From Streptomyces zaomyceticus (GTDB lineage: Bacteria > Actinomycetota > Actinomycetes > Streptomycetales > Streptomycetaceae), in NCBI RefSeq assembly GCF_014656215.1, contig NZ_BNBZ01000002.1:186001-250000 (forward strand): DNA of 64,000 nucleotides, in the 5' to 3' direction. A program made the translations under genes and the position numbers. Positions 17,719-25,511 of the stretch are shown piece by piece; position 1 is the first letter of the stretch, and every line of letters starts with the position of its first letter. The notes beneath the pieces were generated by a model, which was not told the DNA's origin, searched no databases, and saw nothing but the letters and a program-made list of their open reading frames with translations.

Positions 17719-18969
17719 TCAGTCGATCGCCAGCGGGCTCTCCGGTGCGAGGAGGGCCGCGATCCGCCCGGCGACCACCTCCGCCTGGTTGCCGTCCGGC
17801 GTGGTCGCGGTCTTGGTCGCGTTGACCGCGATGGCGAGACGCCTGGAGGGAAGGTACGCCTGGATGGCCGCGTACCCCGAGAACGACGGGTTCTGCAGGA
17901 CCCAGCCGTTGACCACGATGACGCCGAGACCGAAGTGCTTCGCCTCGGTCTGCTGCAGACAGATCGTCTCGGGGCAGGTGGCGGTCCCGCCGCCGAGGCC
18001 GACCGTGCCCGGGTCGAGCAGGGTGCGGTACGAGCGGGGGGAGAGGAGCTCGCCGCTGCCGATGGCCTCCGCGGACCTGGCCAGGTCACAGATGTGGGTG
18101 GTGATGACCGCGCCGGGCGCGGTGGTCCACGACGGGTTCCAGAAGGTGGACTCCTCGTACAGGCCGCGGTCCGAGGTGAAGGCGTGCAGCGCCGGACGCG
18201 GGATGTCGGGCGTGAAGTCGTTCCGGGTGTTCCGCAGCTCCAGCGGCCCCGTGACCTTCTCCTTCACCAGCCGGTCGATCCGCACTCCGGTGATCTTCTC
18301 GAGCGCGGCGACCAGAAGGACGTAGTTGGCGTGCGAGTAGCTCCAGCTCGTGCCCGGCTCGTACCAGAAGGAGTGGCGGAGCGGGAAGGCCAGCAGTTCC
18401 GCGGGCGTCCACGCCCGGAAGGGGTTCGCCACCAGTTCCGCGAGGAAGTCCGGGTCGGTGACGTAGTCGTGGAGCCCGGTGGTGTTGCTCGCCAGCATCC
18501 GCAGGGTGATCCGGTCGGCCTTGGGCAGGTCGGGCAGCCAGCGCTCCACGGTGTCGTCGAGCCGCACCCGCCGCTCCTCGACCAGCCTGAGGAGGGTCGT
18601 CGAGATGTGGGCGAAGGCCACGGACCCGGCACGGAAGTGCATGTCCGGCTCGGCCGGGACACCGGTCATGGACTCACCGAGCGCGTCGGTGAGGACCTCG
18701 CGTCCGTCGATCGTCACCCGCACCTGCACGGAGTTCAGGGCGAGGTCGGCCTTGGCCTTGCGGGTGATGGCGAGGACCCTGCGCGCCGTGCCGTCGAGGC
18801 GGCCCTCGGTCCGTACGCAGTCGGAGCCGCCACGGCCGCCCGGTCCCTCGGCGAGGGCCGGTGCGACGGCGGTCGTCTGGACCGTGAGGGCGAGGAGTGC
18901 GGCGCAGAGCAGAGCCCTGCGGGACCGCGTCCGCGGGCGGGTGCGCGGGGAGTGGGGGGTGTCTGTCAT
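17719..18969 (-). CDS. Exported beta-lactamase/DD-peptidase-fold protein lacking the catalytic lysine
   Basis: A 416-residue secreted class-C beta-lactamase-fold protein (PF00144 type). It has a twin-basic signal (RTRSRRALLCAALLALTVQT, cleavage after ALA). The fold is clear: MHFRAGSVAFAHISTTLL, LDDTVERWLPDLP, TGLHDYVTD, and SYSHANYVLLVAALEKITG (the YxN-like second motif, here YSH). The first motif should be SxxK, but here it is S116-V-A-F119: the nucleotides (TCC GTG GCC TTC) confirm Phe where the general-base Lys belongs. The YSN motif is also YSH. Hydrolytic activity in the usual way is doubtful; a binding or regulatory role is possible. Start ATG 18969 chosen as it opens the signal peptide. 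Confidence 0.82.
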   Translation of the reverse strand: MTDTPHSPRTRPRTRSRRALLCAALLALTVQTTAVAPALAEGPGGRGGSDCVRTEGRLDGTARRVLAITRKAKADLALNSVQVRVTIDGREVLTDALGESMTGVPAEPDMHFRAGSVAFAHISTTLLRLVEERRVRLDDTVERWLPDLPKADRITLRMLASNTTGLHDYVTDPDFLAELVANPFRAWTPAELLAFPLRHSFWYEPGTSWSYSHANYVLLVAALEKITGVRIDRLVKEKVTGPLELRNTRNDFTPDIPRPALHAFTSDRGLYEESTFWNPSWTTAPGAVITTHICDLARSAEAIGSGELLSPRSYRTLLDPGTVGLGGGTATCPETICLQQTEAKHFGLGVIVVNGWVLQNPSFSGYAAIQAYLPSRRLAIAVNATKTATTPDGNQAEVVAGRIAALLAPESPLAID

Positions 18970-19072
18970 GCCCCGCACTATGGAGCGGCGCGAGGCGTGC
19001 CTGTCGCCGAACACTCCGCAGTCCATGCCGGAGCCGCCCATGTGGGGCAGACGGCAGGGCCATCGGGAGGTG

Positions 19073-19954
19073 TCACGGGGCGGTCGCGCCGCGCGGGGGC
19101 GGCGGGTCCTCCGACCGTACGGCCCGGACGACCACGACGATCACACAGAACGCGATGAGCGTCTCGGCCCAGAAGAACGCCAGATAGTCGAGCAGGCTGC
19201 CGATGGGCGGCGCGCCCGGGGCGGTGTTGCGGAAGGCGGCCAGGGCGAACAGCGTGGCCGCCATCCAGCCGAGCGCCGGCCAGGTCAGCCCCGTACGCCG
19301 GCGCACCAGGTGCCAGCCGCCCATCAGCACCGCTACGGCGAGCGCCCACATCGCCAGCATCATGAACACGGAGAAGACGAGGACGCTCCGGGACCGCGCC
19401 ACCTCCGCGGCGAACACGGCGGCACCGCGGATCTCCGAGGTGTCCACGCCCAGGGAGAACAGGGCGTCCCTGTTGACGAGCGTCATGCGCACGGGGACGC
19501 TCTCGCCGCCCTGCACGGCTCCGAACTCCATCTCCGCCTCGTACGCGTCGAACGGGTAGTCCGTGATCGCGCCGCCCGTCAGCGCGACGGGCACGTCGAC
19601 CGTCGCGATCCGGCTGTGGGCGGGGAAGGTCAGGTCCCCGCGCACGGAGGACGAGGTCTGCAGGGTCAGATCCTCGGCGGGGGAGACGCCGCCGGCCTCC
19701 GCGAGGGCGCCGCGCGGGGTCACGAGGACCCGCAGGACCAGCTCCCGGCCGGCCGCGTCGACGCGCTGCACGGAGGCGTCGATGTCGATCCGGTCGGGAG
19801 CCTGGCCTCCGGCGGTGTAGCGGGTGTCCAGGTCCTGGCGTTCGCCGAACTGGAGCCACAGCCCGCAGAGGGCGGCCGCAGCGACGGCGAGGAGCACGAG
19901 GGCCGTGCTCAGAGGCCCGCCGGGGGCCCGTGGATGACGTCGCTTCAGGGACAC
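19073..19954 (-). CDS. DUF4436-type membrane protein
   Basis: A 293-residue protein with one N-terminal helix (LSTALVLLAVAAAALCGLWL), an outside domain of about 150 residues rich in beta strands (RIDIDASVQRVDAAGRELVLRV in two halves, DYPFDAYEAEMEF), and three C-terminal helices near VFSVFMMLAMWALAVAVLMG, WPALGWMAATLFAL and AETLIAFCVIVVVV. The layout and the PFDxYEAE motif fit DUF4436. Function is unknown. The start is GTG at 19954. It lies 103 bp upstream of the serine-hydrolase-like gene on the same strand. Confidence 0.75.
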   Translation of the reverse strand: MSLKRRHPRAPGGPLSTALVLLAVAAAALCGLWLQFGERQDLDTRYTAGGQAPDRIDIDASVQRVDAAGRELVLRVLVTPRGALAEAGGVSPAEDLTLQTSSSVRGDLTFPAHSRIATVDVPVALTGGAITDYPFDAYEAEMEFGAVQGGESVPVRMTLVNRDALFSLGVDTSEIRGAAVFAAEVARSRSVLVFSVFMMLAMWALAVAVLMGGWHLVRRRTGLTWPALGWMAATLFALAAFRNTAPGAPPIGSLLDYLAFFWAETLIAFCVIVVVVRAVRSEDPPPPRGATAP

Positions 19955-20007
19955 GACCGCACTCCGGAGGTGGGGGAGAGGGGAGGGGACGGAAGGGGAG
20001 CGGCGGG

Positions 20008-21189
20008 TCAGGCGGCGGGCTTGCCGGGCTGCTCGTGGGTCGCGCAGTGGATGCCGCCGCCGCCGGAGGCGATGGTGTCGATCTGGATCTGCACGACGTC
20101 CCGCTTCGGGAAGTGCTCCTGGAGGATGCCCCGGGCCCGGTCGTCGGCCCTCCGGTCACCGAACTTCGGCATGAAGACGGAGTCGTTGGCGACGTAGAAG
20201 TTGGCGTAGGTCGACACGAAGTCGTCGCCCTCGCCCGTGATCCGGTCGAGGTCGGGCTGCGGGAGATCGACGATCTCGAAGCGCCGCCCCTGCGCGTCGG
20301 TCGCCTTCTCGAGCACCGAGCGGGCCTGGTCCGCCGAGCGCGACCAGGAGTCGGCGGGCGAGCCGGGGAACGCCTGGTCCAGCAGGACCACGCCGGGCGC
20401 GGTGAACCGCACGAGGCTGTCCACGTGCGCGTCGGTGATGTCCTCGCCGCGCACACCCGCCAGCCAGACCACCTTCTCCACCCCGAGGGTCTCGATGAGC
20501 TCGTCCTCGATCTGGTCCCGGGTCTTCCCCCGGTTGCGGTTGTCGTTGACGATCGAGCTCTCGGTGACGAGGAGGGTGCCTTCGCCGTCGGTCTCGAAGG
20601 AGCCGCCCTCGGCGACGAGCGGCGCCTGCTCGCGGGGGATGCCGTACTTGCGCAGCAGCAGCCGGCCCACCTGGGCGTCGTTGGTGTGCTCCTGCTTGTT
20701 GCCCCAGCCGTTGAAGTTGAAGTCGACCCCGAGGAGCTCGCCGCCGTCCTCCACGAAGACGGGAACGGTGTCACGGGCCCACAGGTCGTCGACCGGCAGC
20801 GCGATCACCTCGACCTGCGAGCCGCACGCCCGCTGCGCCGCCGCGACCTGCTCGGGCCGGGCCATCATGACGACGGCCTCGTACTCGGCGACCGCCCGGG
20901 CGATACGGGCGATGTCCTCGCGTACGTAGGGCAGGTCGTCCTCCCAGACGGAGGCGAGCGCGGGCCACGACATGAACGTACGGGTGTGGCTGTCCCACTC
21001 GGCGCCGAAGTGACGCTCACCGCCCTCGGAGGCGGGACGGGACGAGCCGGCGGTGGGCCGGGTCGTGGCGCCGGACGCGGCCGGTGTGGATTCACCGGGT
21101 CCACAGGCCGCGGCGCCCAGGGCGAGGGCGCCGCCGATACCGGCGAAGGCGCGCAGCGTCGAACGGCGGGAGGGAGGGAGGTGGGACAC
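20008..21189 (-). CDS. Tat-exported lipoprotein of the agmatine/peptidyl-arginine deiminase family
   Basis: A 393-residue guanidine-group deiminase (PF04371, PAD_porph). The signal combines twin Arg (SRRSTLRAFAG) with a lipobox (ALGAAAC), so it is probably a Tat lipoprotein on the outer face. Catalytic landmarks: ALPVDDLWARDTVPVF, FNFNGWGNK, AEGGSFETDGEGTLL, EDITDAHVDSLVRF (His) and the nucleophilic Cys in SGGGGIHCATHEQP. It converts a guanidine group (agmatine, or arginine in peptides) to a ureido group and ammonia. The GTG at 21189 has CGGAG five bases upstream; an ATG at 21204 has none. The promoter holds the shared TetR-type operator at 21365-21384. Confidence 0.85.
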   Translation of the reverse strand: MSHLPPSRRSTLRAFAGIGGALALGAAACGPGESTPAASGATTRPTAGSSRPASEGGERHFGAEWDSHTRTFMSWPALASVWEDDLPYVREDIARIARAVAEYEAVVMMARPEQVAAAQRACGSQVEVIALPVDDLWARDTVPVFVEDGGELLGVDFNFNGWGNKQEHTNDAQVGRLLLRKYGIPREQAPLVAEGGSFETDGEGTLLVTESSIVNDNRNRGKTRDQIEDELIETLGVEKVVWLAGVRGEDITDAHVDSLVRFTAPGVVLLDQAFPGSPADSWSRSADQARSVLEKATDAQGRRFEIVDLPQPDLDRITGEGDDFVSTYANFYVANDSVFMPKFGDRRADDRARGILQEHFPKRDVVQIQIDTIASGGGGIHCATHEQPGKPAA

Positions 21190-21204
21190 GTGTGCTCCGA
21201 TCAT

Positions 21205-21506
21205 GGGCTGGCGAGACTATCCAGCGGCCGCGGACGGATCGTGATGACGCGCGGCGTGCCGGGATTCGCGGGCCTGGGCTTCACGCGGGTGACCGGCGTA
21301 GGGGGTGTGCGGAGCCGGGTCACCCGAGACGTGAGTGGGGGTGGGCCGTGGCGTCACTCTGACACTGACTGGATTTTCAGTCAAATGACGCGCGGGGGCG
21401 CGGCGGCCCACGCCCACCCGATCGGCACGCGGTCCTGCCCGGGCCCGGCGGGCACGAGCGGGTGCGAGGGACGAGGTGAGGCGCGCCGGGGATCGCGCCC
21501 CGCGGC
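21205..21506. other. Intergenic control region of exported deiminase 1
   Basis: About 300 bp between the deiminase start and the TetR stop, both leftward. It holds the operator/promoter at 21356-21384 and a roughly 160-base leader. No open frame with good codon use is seen. Confidence 0.6.
21356..21384 (-). promoter_or_regulatory. Shared operator/promoter site A (drives exported deiminase 1)
   Basis: On the reverse strand TTGACTGAAAATCCAGTCAG is followed after three bases by CAGAGT. TGACTG...CAGTCA is an inverted repeat; TTGACT serves as -35 and CAGAGT, 17 bp on, as -10. The same arrangement occurs at 22361, 25135 and 25455. A repressor on the dyad would cover the -35 box. Confidence 0.75.
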
Positions 21507-22313
21507 CTACCCCGCCGCGCACACGGCGTGCCGGTCCGGCAGGTCGAGCCGGCGCGCCTCCGCCGCGATCGCCTCCCGCATCAGCTCGCGCGCGTGGCCC
21601 ACCGGCAGGATCCCGACGAGCCACCGGGTGCTCAGGCCCTCCAGGAGGGCGGTGAGCCGCTCCGCCGCCGCCACGAGCTCGATGTCGGGGACCGCCGGGG
21701 AGCCCTGCCCCAGGAGGTCCGCGACCTCGCGGACCCATGCGACACCCACGCGCGCCAGGTCCTCCCGCAGCTCGGGGTCGAAGACCGCGCCGGCCCGCAG
21801 CTCGCCCCAGGCGGTGCTGTTCTCCCGGATCTCGGGGACGTCCTGGAGCTCAAGCAGGAGCCGCCGCTCCAGCTCCCCGAGCGCCGAGCCCGGGTGGTGC
21901 GGGGCCGTGCCGGGATCGTGGGGGGTGGAGCCGGGGCCGTGCGGGCCCGGGCCCGGAGCGTGGGGGGTGGAGCCGGGTTCCCGGCGCGCCGGGCCCGAGC
22001 CGGGACCGTGCGCGGCCGAGCCCGCGGCGCGCACGACGGGGCCCGGGCCGTGCGCGGAAGGGGCCGGATCACGCACGGCCGCACCCGGGCCCTGCGGGGC
22101 CGGGAGATCCCGGTGGGTGTACCGCTCCGCGCGGTCGCCGATGAACTCCAGCGTGCTGCGCAGCAGCCCCGCGCGGTCCTCGAAGTGGTAGTAGACGAGC
22201 GCCTTGGAGACCCCCGCCTCCGCGGCCAGCTCCTCGACCCGGAGCCCACGCACGCCGCGGCGTGCGATCACCCGGGCCGCGGCTTCCAGGATCGTCCGTC
22301 TCCGGTCCTTCAT
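21507..22313 (-). CDS. TetR-family regulator with a Gly/Pro/His-rich insertion
   Basis: A 268-residue repressor-type protein. The DNA-binding domain (residues 1-65: ILEAAARVIARRGVRGLRV, ELAAEAGVSKALVYYHFEDR) is nearly identical to that of the second TetR protein at 24297. Residues about 71-144 are an extra low-complexity stretch (GPG, HGPG, TPHDPG, APHHPG elements) absent from the paralogue, after which similarity resumes at LLLELQDVPEIRENSTAWGE. The insertion is coded by degenerate GC-rich repeats at about 21880-22105. It is divergent from the kinase gene across operator B, which it likely binds and may use for self-control. Confidence 0.88.
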   Translation of the reverse strand: MKDRRRTILEAAARVIARRGVRGLRVEELAAEAGVSKALVYYHFEDRAGLLRSTLEFIGDRAERYTHRDLPAPQGPGAAVRDPAPSAHGPGPVVRAAGSAAHGPGSGPARREPGSTPHAPGPGPHGPGSTPHDPGTAPHHPGSALGELERRLLLELQDVPEIRENSTAWGELRAGAVFDPELREDLARVGVAWVREVADLLGQGSPAVPDIELVAAAERLTALLEGLSTRWLVGILPVGHARELMREAIAAEARRLDLPDRHAVCAAG

Positions 22314-22360
22314 CCCGTCCTCCTTCTCCCTCTGGTTTCTCGGTCGACGATCGGTCCATG

Positions 22361-22389
22361 TTGACTGAAACTTTAGTCAACGGCACGAT
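22361..22389 (+). promoter_or_regulatory. Shared operator/promoter site B (kinase promoter; TetR divergent)
   Basis: TTGACTGAAACTTTAGTCAA, then CGG, then CACGAT. TTGACT (-35) and CACGAT (-10) are 17 bp apart and point to the kinase at 22491. The dyad is 48 bp from the divergent TetR start, so it can serve both genes. CACGAT is identical to the -10 of site D. Confidence 0.78.
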
Positions 22390-22490
22390 CGGGCGCAGGG
22401 CGCGCCGTGCGCCCGTACGCGCGCCACCGGGCGGCGGTGTCTCCGACCCGTCTCCCGGGGCGCCGTTCCGCACCGCCGAAAGAGCCGCCC

Positions 22491-24173
22491 ATGCCCTCCA
22501 CCCAGCCCGCCGGGGCGCAGCAGGCCCACGCGCCGCTGTCGCTCGACGACCCCCGTGAGATCGGCGGCTACCGGGTGCACGCCCGCCTCGGCTCCGGCGG
22601 CATGGGCGTCGTCTACCTCGCCTCCACACCGGGCGGCCGCCCCATCGCCGTCAAGGTCGTACGCGAGGACTTCGCCGCCGACCCCGAGTTCCGCCGGCGC
22701 TTCGCCCAGGAGGTCGCCAGCGCCCGCCTCATCCACGGCCTCTTCACGGCGCAGGTCGTGGACCACGGCGTCGACGACGCCGTCCCCTGGCTCGCCACCG
22801 CCTACGTACCGGGCCCCTCCCTCCAGCAGGTGGTCGAGCGGCACGGACCGCTTCCCGCGCGCACCGTCCTCCTTCTCGTCGCGGGGACGGCGGAGGCCCT
22901 CCAGGCGGTCCACGCGGCGGGCGTCGTCCACCGGGACCTCAAGCCCGCGAACGTCCTCGTCGCCGAGGACGGCCCCCGTGTGATCGACTTCGGGATCGCG
23001 CGGGCGGCCGACGCCACCGGGCTCACCGGCACCGGGCTGCGCATCGGCACCGCCGCGTACATGGCGCCCGAGCAGGCGCTCGGCCTGCCGGTGACGTCCG
23101 CGACCGATGTCTTCGCCCTCGGGGCACTCGCCGCCTACGTGGCCGGCGGAGTGCTGCCGTTCGGTACGGGTCCCGAATCGGCCGCTCTGTACCGGGTGGT
23201 CCACGAGCCGGCCGACCTCTCCCACGTGCCGGGAGAGCTGCGCGCCCTCGTCGGATGGTGTCTGGCCAAGCGGCCGGAGGACCGGCCCACCCCCGCCGAG
23301 CTGATCGCCGCCGTGCACGCGCACCCGGCGGTCGGCCCCTCGCCCGAGTTCGCCGAGGGCTGGTTGCCGGGGGCGGTGAGACGGGAGATCGCGGGCCGCG
23401 GAGCGGGTACGGCCCCCTCGCACGCCTCGCACGCCTCGCACGCCTCGCACGCCTCGCACGCCTCGCACGCCTCGGGGGCCTCCGGTCCCTCCCCGTCGCC
23501 CGCGCAGCCCTCGTACGAGCAGCCCACGCGCGCGGCCACCCCGGCACCGGTTCGGCTCCCCACCCAACGGGTCCCGGAGGCCCCGGTGGGCCCTGGGGGT
23601 CCGTCGGTCCCGGGGGCCTCGGCGGTCCCGTCGGACGGGGGCGCGCGGGCGACGACGCCGCGAACCCCTCGACGCGGTCGCCGCGGCCGGCGCCCGGCCC
23701 TGCTCGCCGGGGCCGCCGTCGCCGTACTCGCCCTGGGCGGCGGGGCGGTGTACTACCTGAGCCCGCCCGAGCCCCCGTCCGGCGGGGCCCCCGGTGCCAC
23801 GTACACCCGTGGCTTCTCCGACGTCGAACTGACCGCCCCGGACAACAACTACGAGTTCGATCTGGCCGCCGGGAAGGTGGTACCCGCCGAGACCGCCACC
23901 TGGTTCCTCGCCCGCGAGGGCGAGGAACTCGTCGTGCCCGACGACACCGATGCCTTCGTCGCCTCCGGTTACGGACTGAGCCCCGCGGACTGCGCGCGGG
24001 GGATCGACTCGGAACCGGTGACGCGTCTCCCGCTCGACGACCTCGCCGACGAGCGGCCGTTCTGCGTCCGCAGTTCCGACGGCGAGCGGCTCGTCGTCGC
24101 GCGACTGGTCGAGGCGGGTCCCGCGGGCGGTCCTGTCACCGTGGTGCTGAGCCAGCACCTGACGGTCCGTTGA
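22491..24173 (+). CDS. Transmembrane Ser/Thr protein kinase (PknB type)
   Basis: A 560-residue Hanks-type kinase. The cytosolic kinase domain spans about residues 24-285: glycine loop GSGGMGVVYLA, VAVK-equivalent IAVKVVRED, catalytic VHRDLKPANVLV, DFGIARA, and APEQALG. A long disordered Ala/Ser/Pro linker contains six HAS triplets. One membrane helix follows (LLAGAAVAVLALGGGAVYYL), then an outer domain of about 125 residues beginning TYTRGFSDVELTAPDNNYEF, with two cysteines (Cys in ADCARG and PFCVRS) that may form a disulfide. It lacks PASTA repeats. This outer domain could sense a ligand. Placement between the two TetR genes and behind operator B ties it to the deiminase genes. Confidence 0.9.
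   Translation: MPSTQPAGAQQAHAPLSLDDPREIGGYRVHARLGSGGMGVVYLASTPGGRPIAVKVVREDFAADPEFRRRFAQEVASARLIHGLFTAQVVDHGVDDAVPWLATAYVPGPSLQQVVERHGPLPARTVLLLVAGTAEALQAVHAAGVVHRDLKPANVLVAEDGPRVIDFGIARAADATGLTGTGLRIGTAAYMAPEQALGLPVTSATDVFALGALAAYVAGGVLPFGTGPESAALYRVVHEPADLSHVPGELRALVGWCLAKRPEDRPTPAELIAAVHAHPAVGPSPEFAEGWLPGAVRREIAGRGAGTAPSHASHASHASHASHASHASGASGPSPSPAQPSYEQPTRAATPAPVRLPTQRVPEAPVGPGGPSVPGASAVPSDGGARATTPRTPRRGRRGRRPALLAGAAVAVLALGGGAVYYLSPPEPPSGGAPGATYTRGFSDVELTAPDNNYEFDLAAGKVVPAETATWFLAREGEELVVPDDTDAFVASGYGLSPADCARGIDSEPVTRLPLDDLADERPFCVRSSDGERLVVARLVEAGPAGGPVTVVLSQHLTVR
23421..23474 (+). repeat. Six tandem 9-bp repeats inside the kinase gene
   Basis: The unit CACGCCTCG occurs six times without a mismatch and codes for (His-Ala-Ser)6 in the linker between kinase domain and membrane helix. 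The perfect repetition suggests recent expansion, and copy number could vary between strains without shifting the frame. Confidence 0.95.
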
Positions 24174-24296
24174 GCGCCGGCAGCCGGGGGGCGAGGGGGC
24201 CGGAACGGGCGGAAATCCGGCAGGCAGGAAGCGGGGGAGGACGGAAGGACGGCCGTGGAGATCACATCGCCCTGCCGTCCGGATAGGGTTCACGGC

Positions 24297-24878
24297 ATGG
24301 CGTCTCGCAGTACTCAGATCCTCGAAGCGGCCGCCCGGGTCATCGCCCGGCGCGGGGTCCGCGGGCTTCGCGTGGAGGAACTCGCCGCGGAGGCGGGGGT
24401 CTCCACCGGCCTGATCTACTACCACTTCAAGGACCGCACCGGGATCCTGCGGCACACGCTGGAGTTCATCAACGACCGCGCCGAGCGGTACACGACCGAA
24501 CGGGACCCCGAAGCCGAGCCGCTCACGGCCCGCGAGGAGCTCGACGAGGTGCTCCTCCTGGAACTCCAGGACACCCCGGAGGTGCGGGAGAACAGCTCGG
24601 CCTGGGGCGAGCTGAGGGCGAGCGCCGTCTTCGATCCGATCCTGCGCGAGGACCTGGCGCGGGCGACCCTGGTGTGGGTCCAGGAAGTGGCCGCGCTGCT
24701 GGGCCAGGTGCAGCCGATGGCTCCGGCCGCCACCCTCGCCGCCGCAGCGGAACGGCTCACCGCCCTCCTGGAGGGGCTGAGCATGCGCTGGCTGAGCGGA
24801 GGCCTGGCGATAGAGCACGCGCGCGACCTCCTGCGGGAAGCCGTCGAGGTGGAGCTGACCGCCCTGCGGAAGCCGTAG
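24297..24878 (+). CDS. TetR-family regulator, paralogue without insertion
   Basis: A 193-residue regulator, paralogous to the one at 21507-22313 along its whole length apart from the other protein's insertion. The helix-turn-helix reads ELAAEAGVSTGLIYYHFKDR; the ligand domain has LLLELQDTPEVRENSSAWGE, VFDPILREDLARA and LEGLSMRWLSGGLA. Recognition helices of the pair differ only in three positions, so they likely bind the same dyads. It follows the kinase by 123 bp on the same strand and could be made with it from promoter B. No copy of the operator lies directly before it. Confidence 0.9.
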   Translation: MASRSTQILEAAARVIARRGVRGLRVEELAAEAGVSTGLIYYHFKDRTGILRHTLEFINDRAERYTTERDPEAEPLTAREELDEVLLLELQDTPEVRENSSAWGELRASAVFDPILREDLARATLVWVQEVAALLGQVQPMAPAATLAAAAERLTALLEGLSMRWLSGGLAIEHARDLLREAVEVELTALRKP

Positions 24879-25282
24879 ACCGGTACTGGGGCGGCCGCGC
24901 CCCGAGGCGCGGGGGACACGCCACCGGGACAGCCGCGCCCTGCGGCGGTGGCCGGAAGAGGAGTGTCCCAGGGCCCTGGGGGCGGCGGCCGGATTCGGCT
25001 TGCCGCCCGGCGCTCGTGGGTCGCGCCGTCCGGCATCACGCCTGGTGGGCGCCTGATCCGGGCCTCGGTACGGGCCCGCGGGAGAGTCGCCGGCGGCCCT
25101 TTCGTCCGCACGGTGTTCACACATGCTTCATCTCTTGACTGATTTTTCAGTCAGTGCCACAGTGTGGGCATCGCCGGGCTCCGCCGGTGCCGCCCACCCC
25201 CGCGGTGCCGGGCGCGGCCCGAGGCGCAGCGCCCGCCCCTCGCTCTCCCTGCCTCCACGGAGGGGAGGAAGGAAGCAGCCCC
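24879..25282. other. Intergenic region before the Cys-rich small ORF
   Basis: About 400 bp with operator C at 25135-25163 and otherwise GC-rich sequence. No convincing gene is seen before the small ORF at 25283. Confidence 0.55.
25135..25163 (+). promoter_or_regulatory. Shared operator/promoter site C
   Basis: TTGACTGATTTTTCAGTCAG, then TGC, then CACAGT. The inner TGACTG-N6-CAGTCA is a perfect inverted repeat. The -35/-10 spacing is 17 bp, matching sites A, B and D. It would drive the small ORF at 25283 and possibly read on into deiminase 2. Confidence 0.75.
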
Positions 25283-25462
25283 ATGTGCGTGATGTGCGCG
25301 AGGCCGACATGTGTCGACGCCCGCAGGGCGGGACCGCCCGCCACCGTTCACCGGCGCCGGGCTCGCCCGTGCCCGCCGCGCGCGCTCCGCGGCTCCATGG
25401 TCGCCGACGTCCCTCTTTCCTCTGACCTCCTCCGGCTTTTTCACACCCAAAGCCTTGACTGA
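25283..25462 (+). CDS. Small Cys-rich ORF, possible leader peptide (59 aa)
   Basis: A 59-residue frame opening MCVMCARPTC (three cysteines in ten residues), then Arg/Pro-rich, ending HTQSLD. GAGGAAGGAAG lies 8-18 bases before the ATG, a strong ribosome site. It is bracketed by operator/promoter C upstream and D downstream; its stop codon TGA falls inside dyad D. A regulatory leader peptide sensing cysteine supply, or simply a short translated leader, are both possible. Codon use after residue 12 is only moderately coding-like, so the call is tentative. Confidence 0.4.
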   Translation: MCVMCARPTCVDARRAGPPATVHRRRARPCPPRALRGSMVADVPLSSDLLRLFHTQSLD

Positions 25463-25483
25463 AAATTCAGTTAAGGCCACGAT
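25455..25483 (+). promoter_or_regulatory. Shared operator/promoter site D (drives deiminase 2 and transporter)
   Basis: TTGACTGAAAATTCAGTTAA, then GGC, then CACGAT (the same -10 as site B), 17 bp spacing. Predicted transcription starts about 20 bases before the ATG at 25512, giving a short leader. Confidence 0.78.
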
Positions 25484-25511
25484 CCTTCCCACCGATCGAA
25501 ATGAGACACCG

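Noticed and set aside
23421..23474. Possible CRISPR array
   Set aside because: Units are 9 bp, contiguous, without spacers, and in frame within a kinase; it is a coding tandem repeat.
22377..25124. A 915-codon reverse-strand frame over the kinase and second TetR
   Set aside because: Shadow of high-GC coding on the plus strand; it would also run through operator B.
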